32,873 nt of DNA from Melioribacteraceae bacterium (lineage in GTDB: Bacteria; Bacteroidota; Ignavibacteria; Ignavibacteriales; Melioribacteraceae). The translations under genes and the position numbers were made by a program. Below, one piece after another: positions 18,206 to 27,257 of this stretch. Within the stretch, counting starts at the first letter, position 1. Each line of letters opens with the position of its first letter. The stretch lies in NCBI GenBank assembly GCA_026417375.1, contig JAOADJ010000058.1, forward strand, positions 1-32,873. Reading direction: 5' to 3'. The notes below the pieces were generated by a model. The model was not told where the DNA came from, did not search any database, and was given only the letters and a program-made list of their open reading frames with translations.

Positions 18206-20167
18206 ATGAAAAAAATTACTTCACAAATAAAAAATAAATCAAATAAAAAAGTCACAACAAAAAAAACTTCAAGTATAAAAAAAGACACTAACTTTAACTT
18301 TTTTATTAAATCATTAGCTCCAATAATTGTTATTGGAAAAAATTACAAACCGGAATTCGTTAATGAATGTTTTGCTCAATTATTTAATAAATCGAAAAAA
18401 GAAATAACAAAAGATTTTCTTTTCAAATTAAATTTTTACGACTTTGCTAATCATAAAATTCAATTTGAAAACTTACCTTTTATTACTGCGTTTAATGAAA
18501 AGAAAAATGTGATTGATTCTGAAATCAAATATGTTGATGAAAAAAATAATGAAACCTGGTTCAGAGTAAATTCTTTTATTGTTCCTAAAAACAAAAAAGA
18601 ACATAGTGTACTAACATTTTTTACCGATATTACAAAAGAAGCTGATCTTGAAAATATTTTCAGAGAAACAATTAGTAATATTTCAACTGTTCTTTTTTCA
18701 ACATCTTATGATGGTTCTGAACTTAATTTTATTTCAGAAGCTGTTCGTGTTGTTTATGGTTATTCACCAAATGAAATTTATCAAAACAAATTAAAACTGC
18801 TTCGCTCTATTAAACCAAATTATTTTAACAACTTTAAAAATTTTATTAATACACTTAAAGAGGGGAATGAAAGCTCAGTTGAATATTTAATGGTTGACCG
18901 TTTTGGTAAAGAACATTGGGTTCGTCATACTGGCGTTCCAATATTCAGAAACAATAAAGTTGTACGAATCGTTGGAATGATCCAGGATATTACCGAAGAA
19001 AAAATCACTCAACTTAAACTCGAACGCTCTGAAGAAAAGTTTAGATTATTAATTGATACCGCCGATGATTTGATTTTTACGCTTAATGGTTTTGGTTATT
19101 TCAACATGGTCAATAAAAATGGTGCAAATGCTTTAGGCTACACACCTGAAGAAATGATCGGGCGACACTTTTTAGAATTTATAGATAAAGATGACGAAGA
19201 AAAAGTTGCCGAAGCATTTTCCAAAATTTTAAACTCATCTGGCATTACAATTTTTGAAGCTCTTTTTTTAGATCGGTTTGACAAAAGTGTTCTTTTTGAA
19301 ATTCATGCTAAACCGATTATTCTTGATGGTGAAGTTTCTGGAATGTTAAGCATTGGTAGAAATATTACAAACAGAAAAAATGATGAACAAAAAATTAAAG
19401 AACTAAATGCAAAATTAATTGAAGCAAACAGAATTATATCTATTGAAAGAGAACGGGCAAGAAACAAAATAACCGTACTCGAAGAGTTAAACAAACTTAA
19501 AAGCGAATTCATTTCAAACGTTTCACACGAATTAAGAACTCCACTTGCTTCTATTGTAGGTTTTGCTGAAACTATAACTTCAGATGCTGACTTGCCAAAA
19601 GAAACTATGAATGAATTTGTAAATATAATTCTTAGTGAAGGAAAACGTCTTGCAAAACTAATTAATGATTTATTAGATTTTTCAAAACTAGAATCCGGCG
19701 AAGATGAATTACACAAAGAACAATTTAGTTTTATAAAAATTACTGAAGAAGTTATTCAACATTTTGAAAAATCTATCCTTGAAAAAAATCTAACGTTATC
19801 AAAAGAATTTCCACAAAATGATATTATTATAAACGCCGACAAAGAAAGAATAAAAAAAGTTATTTCAAATATTTTATCAAATGCAATTAAGTTTACAAAT
19901 TCAGGTGGAAGAATTTCAATATTAATTCAGGAATTTGGTAAAGAAGTTGAAATTGCAATTAGTGATACCGGAATAGGAATTCCGGAAAATCAAATTCACA
20001 ATATATTTCAGAAGTTTGCAAAAATTACCCGCCCGGGTGCTCAAATAACCGGCGCTGGTTTTGGATTGGTAAGTTCTAAACAAATTGTAGATTTACATAA
20101 AGGATTTATTAAAGTCCGTTCCGAAGAAAACAAAGGAACAACATTTATTATTCGTTTACCAAAATAG
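18206..20167 (+). CDS. Soluble PAS-PAS-PAS sensor histidine kinase
   Basis: This protein is ~653 residues from ATG 18206 (a GTG at 18194 would add four). A lysine-rich start is followed by three PAS-like domains (residues ~25-150, ~160-275, ~280-400). The second ends IVGMIQDITEEK and the third ends SIGRNITNRK. A coiled coil then leads to HisKA with phospho-acceptor His441 in SNVSHELRTPLASI. The HATPase_c domain shows N box NILSNAIKFT, G1 DTGIGIP and G2 TGAGFGLV. No membrane span or signal peptide is seen, so it should sense a cytoplasmic signal. The NtrC-type regulator 12 bp downstream is its likely partner. Confidence 0.92.
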   Translation: MKKITSQIKNKSNKKVTTKKTSSIKKDTNFNFFIKSLAPIIVIGKNYKPEFVNECFAQLFNKSKKEITKDFLFKLNFYDFANHKIQFENLPFITAFNEKKNVIDSEIKYVDEKNNETWFRVNSFIVPKNKKEHSVLTFFTDITKEADLENIFRETISNISTVLFSTSYDGSELNFISEAVRVVYGYSPNEIYQNKLKLLRSIKPNYFNNFKNFINTLKEGNESSVEYLMVDRFGKEHWVRHTGVPIFRNNKVVRIVGMIQDITEEKITQLKLERSEEKFRLLIDTADDLIFTLNGFGYFNMVNKNGANALGYTPEEMIGRHFLEFIDKDDEEKVAEAFSKILNSSGITIFEALFLDRFDKSVLFEIHAKPIILDGEVSGMLSIGRNITNRKNDEQKIKELNAKLIEANRIISIERERARNKITVLEELNKLKSEFISNVSHELRTPLASIVGFAETITSDADLPKETMNEFVNIILSEGKRLAKLINDLLDFSKLESGEDELHKEQFSFIKITEEVIQHFEKSILEKNLTLSKEFPQNDIIINADKERIKKVISNILSNAIKFTNSGGRISILIQEFGKEVEIAISDTGIGIPENQIHNIFQKFAKITRPGAQITGAGFGLVSSKQIVDLHKGFIKVRSEENKGTTFIIRLPK

Positions 20168-20179
20168 ATTGGTGATAAA

Positions 20180-21562
20180 TTGGAAAAATTAATTTTTATA
20201 GTTGATGACGAAGAATCAATTTTAAAGATGTTAACTCACTGGGTTAAAAACCAATGGGGATATAATGTAAAAGCATTTACAAATGGAGCAGAAGCTTTAA
20301 ATTCTCTTTACGAAAATCCCGATTTAATTTTGCTTGATATAATGCTCCCCGATATAAATGGAAATGAAGTATTAGGAAAAATAAAACAACGTTACCCAAA
20401 TCTTCCTGTAATAATGCTTTCTGCTCAGGGTAGTGTTGAAGTTGCTTTAGAATCTGTTCGACTTGGTGCATTTGATTATTTTCCTAAACCTGTAGATAAA
20501 AACCGTCTTGAACCAGCAATCAGAAATGCAATAAAAAATTATGACCTTGAACGGGAATTAGAAAATCTAAAAGAAAACATTCATAAAGAATATAGCTTCG
20601 ATAATATTATTTCTGCTGATAAAAAAATGCAAGAAGCTTTTAAAATGATTTCAAAAGTTCTTGATAATGATATAACTGTTTTAATAACAGGTGAAAGCGG
20701 AACAGGAAAAGAATTAGTTGCCCGTGCAATTCATTATAACGGAAAAAGAAAAAGTGCTCCATTTGTTGTTGTCAATTGTGCTTCAATTCCACGTGAACTT
20801 TTAGAAAGTGAATTATTTGGCCACGAAAAAGGATCTTTCACTGGTGCTCATCAAAGAAAAATTGGAAAGTTCGAATTAGCAAAAGGTGGCACCATTTTTC
20901 TTGATGAAATTGGTGAAATGGAAATGTCGCTTCAAGCAAAAATTTTAAGAGTCATTCAACAAAAAGAATTTGAAAGAATTGGTGGTAACGAAACAATAAA
21001 AACAGATGTCAGAATTATTTCTGCAACAAACAGAGATTTAAAAATTGCAGTTGAGAATAAACAATTCCGAGAAGATCTTTATTATCGCTTAAGTTCTTTT
21101 CCTATTCATATTCCACCATTACGCGAAAGAAAAGGTGATATAATTGTTTTAGTAGATCATTTTATCAAACAATTCAACGAAAAATTAGGAAAGCAAATTA
21201 AAGGAGTAAGCAAAAAAACATTAAAGTTGTTTTATGATTATGACTGGCCCGGTAATGTTCGCGAACTCGAAAATTTACTTGAAAGATGTTTAATTCTTAC
21301 AGATGGTGAATTAATTGAACCTGATGTTTTGCCACCAAATATCAACACAACTTCAGGAACAATAAAATATTCAAGTGTGGATAATTTATTTACAGATGAT
21401 TCTCCGATTATTCCTTTTGAAAAACTTAAAGAAGAAGCAATTAAACATGCTTTAAGAGTAACCGGTGGAAACATAGTTGAAGCCGCACGTAAATTAAAAA
21501 TTGGTAGAGCTACACTTTATAGATTAATGGATAAATACAAAATTGAATCACCAAAAGAATAA
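20180..21562 (+). CDS. NtrC-family sigma-54-dependent response regulator
   Basis: This 460-residue protein has a receiver domain (acidic D9/D10, phospho-acceptor Asp53 in LLDIMLPD). Its AAA+ domain has Walker A GESGTGKE, a GSFTGA loop in place of GAFTGA (a frequent variant), Walker B FLDEIGEM and an arginine-finger region. A Fis-type helix-turn-helix lies at the C-terminus (GGNIVEAARKLKIGRATLYR). It should activate RNA polymerase with sigma-54 after phosphorylation. The start codon is TTG at 20180, preceded by GGTGAT; no nearby ATG fits. Its target promoters were not found in the window. Confidence 0.94.
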   Translation: MEKLIFIVDDEESILKMLTHWVKNQWGYNVKAFTNGAEALNSLYENPDLILLDIMLPDINGNEVLGKIKQRYPNLPVIMLSAQGSVEVALESVRLGAFDYFPKPVDKNRLEPAIRNAIKNYDLERELENLKENIHKEYSFDNIISADKKMQEAFKMISKVLDNDITVLITGESGTGKELVARAIHYNGKRKSAPFVVVNCASIPRELLESELFGHEKGSFTGAHQRKIGKFELAKGGTIFLDEIGEMEMSLQAKILRVIQQKEFERIGGNETIKTDVRIISATNRDLKIAVENKQFREDLYYRLSSFPIHIPPLRERKGDIIVLVDHFIKQFNEKLGKQIKGVSKKTLKLFYDYDWPGNVRELENLLERCLILTDGELIEPDVLPPNINTTSGTIKYSSVDNLFTDDSPIIPFEKLKEEAIKHALRVTGGNIVEAARKLKIGRATLYRLMDKYKIESPKE

Positions 21563-21567
21563 AACAA

Positions 21568-21909
21568 ATGGAAATAATTGAAGAAATAATTGATGATATC
21601 GTTGTTGAAATAGTTAATCTTGACAGAGCAACTCTGCGGGAAGCGGAAGATTTAAAATATAAAACAACCTCAAAGATAAACGCTGGTTATAATAAATTTA
21701 TAATTGACTTATCAAATGTAGAATTTATTGATTCAACTTTTCTTGGTGTAATAGTTGGAACACTTAAAAAAGTTGTTAAAAGTGGTGGCGATTTGAAATT
21801 AATCGGCTTTCAACCAAATGTTCGTTCTATGTTTGAATTAACAAGACTTTTCAGAGTTTTTGAAACTTATACAGAATTGCAAGAAGCAATAAGAAGTTTT
21901 CATAAATAG
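21568..21909 (+). CDS. STAS-domain anti-sigma-factor antagonist (second copy)
   Basis: This 113-residue STAS protein has FIDSTFLGV and predicted phospho-acceptor Ser56, at the same position as in the first STAS. The two share the RATL start, DSTFLG, LKKV, LTR and LQEAI.SF blocks and are therefore paralogues. The gap to the NtrC-type gene is 5 bp and to the receiver-PP2C gene 35 bp, so translation and function are probably linked. The likely phosphatase is the receiver-PP2C protein just downstream. Confidence 0.9.
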   Translation: MEIIEEIIDDIVVEIVNLDRATLREAEDLKYKTTSKINAGYNKFIIDLSNVEFIDSTFLGVIVGTLKKVVKSGGDLKLIGFQPNVRSMFELTRLFRVFETYTELQEAIRSFHK

Positions 21910-21944
21910 TTTTTTAAGTAAGTAATTCTTTTTGGAGATTTCCT

Positions 21945-23084
21945 GTGGCAGAAACAAAAGCAGCAAATAAAATTTTATTAGTAGAAGATGAATTTAACAT
22001 TGCAAAGCTTTTTAGTTATAACTTAACAAAAGCCGGCTATCAATGTGAAGTTGCAACCAATGGTCGCGAAGGTTATGAAAAAGCAATTTCTTTTCAACCT
22101 GATTTAATTATAAGCGATGTTATGATGCCCGAAGTTGATGGTTATGAGTTTAGAAAAATGCTTCTTCAAAATGATGAACTTAAAAAAATTCCATTTGTTT
22201 TTTTAACTGCCAAAGGGGAAGAGGATGATATTCTTCAGGGTTACGATTTAGAAATTGAGGATTATATTCTAAAAACCTCAAGCCCAAAAGTTGTTCTTGC
22301 AAAAGTTTCTGCTATTCTCAAAACATTAGAAAAAGAAAGATCAAAAGTTGTTGACGAAGTTTCTAAAGCTGCTGATTCAATGGGTGTGAAAGTTGTTCCT
22401 GAAGATTTTCCAATATTCGATGGATTTGAAATTAAACATTGGCATCAGCCACATAAAAATGTTCCCGGTGGAGATTTTATAGATTACATAAAAATTGATG
22501 ATGACAATATTGTAATTGTTCTTGGCGATACAATGGGAAAAAGATGGGGTGCGTGGTATTTTGCTGTTGCCTATGCGGGTTATGTTCGTAGTGCAACACG
22601 TTTTGTTCTTGAAGCTACAAAAGATTATAAACCCAGCACTATTCTTCAAAAAGTAAATGAATCTGTATTTAAAGATGAAAGAATTTCAGATGTGTTTATT
22701 ACTTTATCTATTGTTATTATAAACAAATCACAAAAAATTGCTCACTACTCCGGAGCTGGTGATTTACCTCTTTTTCTAAAATCAAAAAGTGAAGTTAATT
22801 CATTTATTTCAAATGGCTTGCTTTTAGGATTTAGTCAATCAGGAGAATATCAGGATCATGAATTAAATCTTCAAACAGGTGATGAAATATTTTTGGTAAC
22901 CGATGGCATTACCGAAGCAAGAAATTCAAATGGCGAAATGTTTCGGGAAGAAGGATTTATTGAATTCCTGAAAAATGTTTCTCAAAATCAAGATACTTTA
23001 GAAGAGCTGAAACTAAAAATGCAAGAGTTTACTTCCGGTAATTATGATGATGATGTTAGTGTTATAAAAATAAAAGTGATTTAA
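21945..23084 (+). CDS. Response regulator with PP2C/SpoIIE (RsbU-like) phosphatase domain
   Basis: This 379-residue protein starts with GTG at 21945, preceded by TTTGGAG. The N-terminal receiver has E14/D15, phospho-acceptor Asp58 (IISDVMMPE) and Thr in FLTAKG, though the conserved Lys-Pro appears as KTSSP. The C-terminal PPM-type phosphatase domain shows GGDFIDY (Asp177), LGDTMGK (Asp195), VTDGITEA and a terminal DDVSVIKI. Such proteins dephosphorylate STAS antagonists when their receiver is activated. The GKRWGAWYFA segment replaces the usual GKG..A pattern. It is the last gene of the operon. Confidence 0.9.
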   Translation: MAETKAANKILLVEDEFNIAKLFSYNLTKAGYQCEVATNGREGYEKAISFQPDLIISDVMMPEVDGYEFRKMLLQNDELKKIPFVFLTAKGEEDDILQGYDLEIEDYILKTSSPKVVLAKVSAILKTLEKERSKVVDEVSKAADSMGVKVVPEDFPIFDGFEIKHWHQPHKNVPGGDFIDYIKIDDDNIVIVLGDTMGKRWGAWYFAVAYAGYVRSATRFVLEATKDYKPSTILQKVNESVFKDERISDVFITLSIVIINKSQKIAHYSGAGDLPLFLKSKSEVNSFISNGLLLGFSQSGEYQDHELNLQTGDEIFLVTDGITEARNSNGEMFREEGFIEFLKNVSQNQDTLEELKLKMQEFTSGNYDDDVSVIKIKVI

Positions 23085-23093
23085 TTTTTTTAT

Positions 23094-23531
23094 TTATTGA
23101 GTTAATAATCTTGTAAAAGATAAAGAACCTAATTTCCAATTATTGTTTTCTTTAATATAAACCTCTGTAACAATAAAAGGATTTGTAACTTCCCTTCCTC
23201 CAACTTCTGCTAACAACGTTATTCAGTTTAATAATATTGCTGTGTTATCAATTAATTTAACTGAAACATTATGAATTTCTGTTTTTTTATACCAAATACC
23301 ACCGCTTTTAATAATATTAATTTCTTCTACTTTTCCCCAGCTACCACCCATATGAACAAATACAGATTTTTCATGAAATAATTTTTCAAGCTCTTCAATA
23401 TTTTTTTCAGCCATCCATTCCCATTTTAATTTTGAAAGATTTATAATTTCATCTTCGTTACTATTGTTTTGAGAGTATAAATAATTAAAAGTAAATGGTA
23501 TCATTAATAAAGCAAAAAAAATCTTTTTCAT
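23094..23531 (-). pseudogene. Exported NTF2-like (DUF4440) protein interrupted by in-frame TGA
   Basis: The frame opens at ATG 23529-23531 (AGGAATTAAT upstream) with a signal peptide (MKKIFFALLMIPFTFNYLYS). It has NTF2-like features (WEWMAEKNIEELEKLFHEKS, VHMGGSWGKVEEIN) and hits TGA at 23223-23225 after AILLN. Beyond it the same frame continues without any other interruption for 42 codons (ITLLAEVGGREV, TNPFIVTEVYIKEN, NNWKLGSLSFTRL) to TAA 23094-23096. This is exactly the C-terminal half expected of the fold. One nonsense mutation is the simplest reading. Readthrough is possible but unsupported, since tryptophan is coded by TGG elsewhere in the window. A truncated product of 102 residues would lack two or more sheet strands. 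Confidence 0.75.
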
Positions 23532-23590
23532 ATTAATTCCTAAGAATTATTTAAAGTCATTATAATTTTTTCAAAAAATATAAACGAAAT

Positions 23591-24544
23591 TCATTTTAAT
23601 TTTTTTCTGTAACTTTTTTTATCATTGCTCAACTTATTTAACCAAACTGCTGTTAACCAACCAAGAAATATCATTGATATAATGAAAAGTGAATAAGAAA
23701 CCTGCCAGGGCACACCTTGTGTCATCATACTAAATTCCGACATACCACCAATGCTTGCTATTAAATTTAATGGTAAAAATATTACGTTGATTACTGTAAG
23801 TTTTTTTAACAACATATTCATATTGTTGTTTATTAGGTTTCCTCTTGCATCCATTAATCCACCAAGTATAGTTGAATAAATCTCAGCTTGTTTTAAGCAT
23901 TGATTTCCTTCAATAATTAAATCGTCAAGCAATTCTATTTCATCAGTTGAGAAACCTAATTTCTGTGCATTGTTTTTTATTTTGATTAGCACTGTATTAT
24001 TTGCATTAATTGCATTGATATAATAAACAAGGCTTTCACTTAAGTTAAACATTTGAACTAAATATTTATTTTCAAGTGATATTGTAATTTTTTCCTGAAG
24101 TTCTTTTGACATCATATTAATTGCTTTAATGTGTTCAACATAATGTCTGATTGTATAAAATAATATTTTTAATAAATAATCAACTAAAGAATTAATTTTT
24201 TTATACTCTTTTCTATCGTATAAATCATATTCTTCATTCATTATTACAATTATTTTGTTGGTTGTAAGAAATATTCCAATAGATGAAACATTAAACTGAA
24301 GTTGTGTATCAAAAGAATAATTTTTTGGACATTTCCAAATTATGAAAGTATAATCTTTCTCAAACTCTACGCGTGAAATTTCATCGGGGTCAAGTGCTGA
24401 TGATAAAGCGTGTTCATCAAAATCTAAATTCTTTAATATGCTCTGTTTTTCTTTTTCATCCGGATTAATAAAAAAATCTATAAGATTGTTTTCATTTTCA
24501 GAAGGAACTATGGATTTATCAACAATATCAAACTTTTTATTCAT
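23591..24544 (-). CDS. CorA-like divalent-cation transporter with a GMS motif
   Basis: This 317-residue protein has a large N-terminal soluble region. Two C-terminal membrane helices follow (residues ~246-266 and ~282-304) and a basic tail (KKSYRKKLK). The CorA family's pore loop has a Gly-Met-Asn signature; here the equivalent position reads GGMSEFSMM (GMS, 267-269). CorA channels pass Mg2+, Co2+ or Ni2+ and work as pentamers. A ribosome-binding site (AAGGAGAAC) precedes ATG 24542-24544. The gene is monocistronic in the window and downstream of the broken NTF2-like gene on the same strand. Confidence 0.85.
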   Translation of the reverse strand: MNKKFDIVDKSIVPSENENNLIDFFINPDEKEKQSILKNLDFDEHALSSALDPDEISRVEFEKDYTFIIWKCPKNYSFDTQLQFNVSSIGIFLTTNKIIVIMNEEYDLYDRKEYKKINSLVDYLLKILFYTIRHYVEHIKAINMMSKELQEKITISLENKYLVQMFNLSESLVYYINAINANNTVLIKIKNNAQKLGFSTDEIELLDDLIIEGNQCLKQAEIYSTILGGLMDARGNLINNNMNMLLKKLTVINVIFLPLNLIASIGGMSEFSMMTQGVPWQVSYSLFIISMIFLGWLTAVWLNKLSNDKKSYRKKLK

Positions 24545-25117
24545 TTCAGTTCTCCTTCTTTAATGGTTTAAAATTTATTTGATTAATTATAATTAGCTTT
24601 GTTTTTAATTTGATATCATCTAATATGGATTACAAGAATAGAACATATTGATAACCAAAATTAATAAAACAATTTTTAATACATAAAACATCCTTATAAA
24701 TACATTTTATTTTTCTGCTGTTTTTGGTGTGTAATTATGTTTGATTAATACTTCCTGCAATGAAAACTATTTTTTTAATTATTCCCTAAACATGAATTGA
24801 GTTGGTAATTTTTTAAATATTGTTACAGAAGGAAATATAATTGAGAAAGAGAACAACAAAATATTTTTCCGCCACGATTTAGAAATCAAATAATTCGTAT
24901 ACAATATTTATTTTAAGTGTAAAATAACTCTAGTCGGTTAATGTTTAAACATAATACAATATAACAAGTAAAAATTGCAACCTAAATTATTAATAAAACT
25001 TATTAAGTAGATAAAAGCTTTTACAGTATAAAAATTTTACAATTTATTAAAATTAAATACAAACATTTTTATAGTTGAAGATTGGGTCTCAATTCAATCT
25101 GATATAAAAGTATCTAT
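24545..25117. other. Gene-free AT-rich stretch
   Basis: These 573 bases lie between the CorA-like gene and the ABC permease stop. No open frame of useful length with a start and ribosome-binding site, no strong hairpin and no known element was seen on either strand. The corA-like promoter must lie near its right-hand start, and the left end of the ABC operon's terminator presumably lies here. Confidence 0.5.
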
Positions 25118-26326
25118 TTATTCAGTTGATTTACTTAACCAATTAGATATTTCTTTCCAGGATGGTTCTTTTCCATACAATAGAATAGAAAGAGAAAAAA
25201 TTTTACCCGCAGCTTTTCTTAAATACCATGTTGATATTATTATTAATGCTAATGAAATGATTATTTCTATAATATTAACTTCTGTTAAAACCATTCTTAC
25301 AGAAATAACAGGCGTTGATGTAAGAGGAAAAAATGATAATATTTTCATAATAAATGAATCGGGATTTCCAAGTGCGAAAAATGCAATTCCTACCGGTAAA
25401 ACAGGAGCCATCATTAAAGATCCTCTGGCTGAAGTATTGGGATCGTTAATGGTTGCTGCAATTGCAGAAAATAAGGTGTTCCAAAAAATAAACCCTGTTA
25501 TAGAAAAAACAAATAAACCAATTATTAACAATGGATTGGTAATAGTAATAGGTATATTCCAACCACTACCAAATAAGTTGGATATTAATATAAACACTAC
25601 CGTTGTTAATATATATGTGATTAGTAATGACATAGATAAAAATGATATGCCAATAATTTTACCATCAATCCACGTTTGAGGACTTATAGCAGAAATAATA
25701 ACTTCTGTAATTCTAAGCTGCTTTTCGCCGGTTATTGCAACAAACTGATATGCTAATCCTAAAAATATACCCAATAACATAAGTGCTATAAATATACCAG
25801 CAGCCAATTTTTCACCAGTTCCTGTTTTCTCTTTTTGTTGTTGAGTGTAGTTTAATTTAATATTTATCTGTTTAAAAATATCAGTTAGCTTCTCTCTTGA
25901 AATATTAGATTCCTTTATTTTAATCTGCTGTCTTGCATTTGTTAAATTTTCTTGTATAATATTTAACCAGGCTGGTTCTTTATTTACTATAAGTTCAGCA
26001 TTATCAATATCATTAATTATAAGTATGCCATCAATTTTGTTTTCATTTAATAATCTTTTCAGTGAATCTATTTGACCGATTTCATATTTAAATAATTTTA
26101 TATTTGTTTTCTTATCAAGTTTTAATTCAAGATTAGAATTATTAATAATTGCAATTTCTGTTTGTTTATCTGATATTTTTAATAAAATGGACTTTCCTCC
26201 GAAAATTAATAAACTTATTAATGCACTTATAATTAATGTAATTACTTGTTCTTTTATTTTAAACCAACGTTTGAATTCCCACTTGGCTACTTCAAAAACC
26301 AGTTTCAAATTTTTATCAACTTTCAT
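25118..26326 (-). CDS. ABC-2 type exporter permease (NatB-like)
   Basis: This 402-residue protein has an amphipathic start (KWEFKRWFKIKEQV), one membrane helix (ITLIISALISLLIFGG, residues ~29-44), and a ~120-residue external domain. A cluster of about five helices follows (GIFIALMLLGIFLGLAYQF and onward, residues ~175-385). The pattern and the paired ATPase match ABC-2 exporters of the NatAB type, but the substrate (sodium, drug or other) cannot be read. Its start overlaps the ATPase end by 11 bp, so the two are translationally coupled. Confidence 0.85.
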   Translation of the reverse strand: MKVDKNLKLVFEVAKWEFKRWFKIKEQVITLIISALISLLIFGGKSILLKISDKQTEIAIINNSNLELKLDKKTNIKLFKYEIGQIDSLKRLLNENKIDGILIINDIDNAELIVNKEPAWLNIIQENLTNARQQIKIKESNISREKLTDIFKQINIKLNYTQQQKEKTGTGEKLAAGIFIALMLLGIFLGLAYQFVAITGEKQLRITEVIISAISPQTWIDGKIIGISFLSMSLLITYILTTVVFILISNLFGSGWNIPITITNPLLIIGLFVFSITGFIFWNTLFSAIAATINDPNTSARGSLMMAPVLPVGIAFFALGNPDSFIMKILSFFPLTSTPVISVRMVLTEVNIIEIIISLALIIISTWYLRKAAGKIFSLSILLYGKEPSWKEISNWLSKSTE

Positions 26327-27257
26327 TTTCTTTCTCTTTATCCTGCTTTACTTTTTCTATAAATATGTCGTGTAAAGTTATATGTTCAGTTGTTATAGAA
26401 TTTATTTTAAAAATAGAGGAGGCTTTAATTAATAATTCGGATAATGATTTATTCTGTTTTAATAAAATTTTAATCTCCCCGTCAGATATTTTTTCAATTC
26501 TTTCTACTGCTACATCATTTTGAAAAAAATTAAAATCGGGATTACCCTCAAATTTTAAAATAAGTTTTTCACTTGCAATATTTTCTTTTTTTAATTCTTC
26601 TATAGTACCACTTGCTATACTTTTACCATTATTAATCAAGAGAACTTTATCAGCAATTTTTTCAACTAAGTGCATTTGATGAGCGCTCAATAAAATTGTA
26701 GTTCCTTTTTCACTAAGCTCTTTAATTATCATTAAAAATATTTCTTGGTTTATCGGGTCAAATCCTGTAAAGGGTTCATCTAAAATTGCAAATGAGGGAT
26801 TGTGTAAAACAGAAGAAATAAACTGAATTTTTTGTTGATTACCTTTTGATAACGCACTTAATTTTTCATTTTTTCTATCAAGTAAATCTAATTTAGAGAG
26901 CCACATTTCAGATGCTTTTCTTGCATCAACTTTGTTCATACCTCTTATTACACCCATATATTCCAATGTTCTAATTATAGGTATTTCTTGATAAAGTCCT
27001 CTATCTTCTGGTAAATAACCAAGTTGTGAAGCGGATGGCAATCTTGATGCTGCAGAGTTATCAAAGAAGTATTCGATGGTTCCATAATCTGGCTTGATGA
27101 TGTTCAGAAGCATTCTAACAGTTGTAGTTTTTCCGGCGCCGTTTGGTCCGAGTAATGAAAATATTTCCCCTTTTTCTACATTAAATGAAAGGTTGTTTAC
27201 CGCATTTATTTTTCCAAACCTTTTAAAAATCGAATCTACTTTAAGAATAACTTTCAA
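26316..27257 (-). CDS. ABC exporter ATP-binding protein (NatA-like)
   Basis: This 313-residue ATPase has Walker A GPNGAGKTT (37-45), signature LSKGNQQK in place of LSGGQ, Walker B FAILDEP, and the D-loop/H-loop (ILLSAHQ). The C-terminal extension of ~90 residues is typical of the ABC-2 exporter class. The start appears to be TTG at 27255-27257, preceded by GAAGGAG eleven bases away; no ATG aligns with the family N-terminus. It forms a two-gene operon with the permease downstream. Confidence 0.9.
   Translation of the reverse strand: MKVILKVDSIFKRFGKINAVNNLSFNVEKGEIFSLLGPNGAGKTTTVRMLLNIIKPDYGTIEYFFDNSAASRLPSASQLGYLPEDRGLYQEIPIIRTLEYMGVIRGMNKVDARKASEMWLSKLDLLDRKNEKLSALSKGNQQKIQFISSVLHNPSFAILDEPFTGFDPINQEIFLMIIKELSEKGTTILLSAHQMHLVEKIADKVLLINNGKSIASGTIEELKKENIASEKLILKFEGNPDFNFFQNDVAVERIEKISDGEIKILLKQNKSLSELLIKASSIFKINSITTEHITLHDIFIEKVKQDKEKENES

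Noticed and set aside
18194-18208. GTG at 18194 as the histidine kinase start
   Set aside because: No ribosome-binding site fits it better than ATG 18206, and only four residues are affected; ATG preferred.
20880-20905. TGGCAC-like sequence in the NtrC-type gene as a sigma-54 -24 element
   Set aside because: There is no GC doublet at the -12 distance, and it is inside a coding Walker B region.
23223-23225. TGA as selenocysteine or reassigned tryptophan
   Set aside because: No selenocysteine-insertion hairpin was evident, the position is not an expected Cys/Sec site, and tryptophan uses TGG throughout the window.
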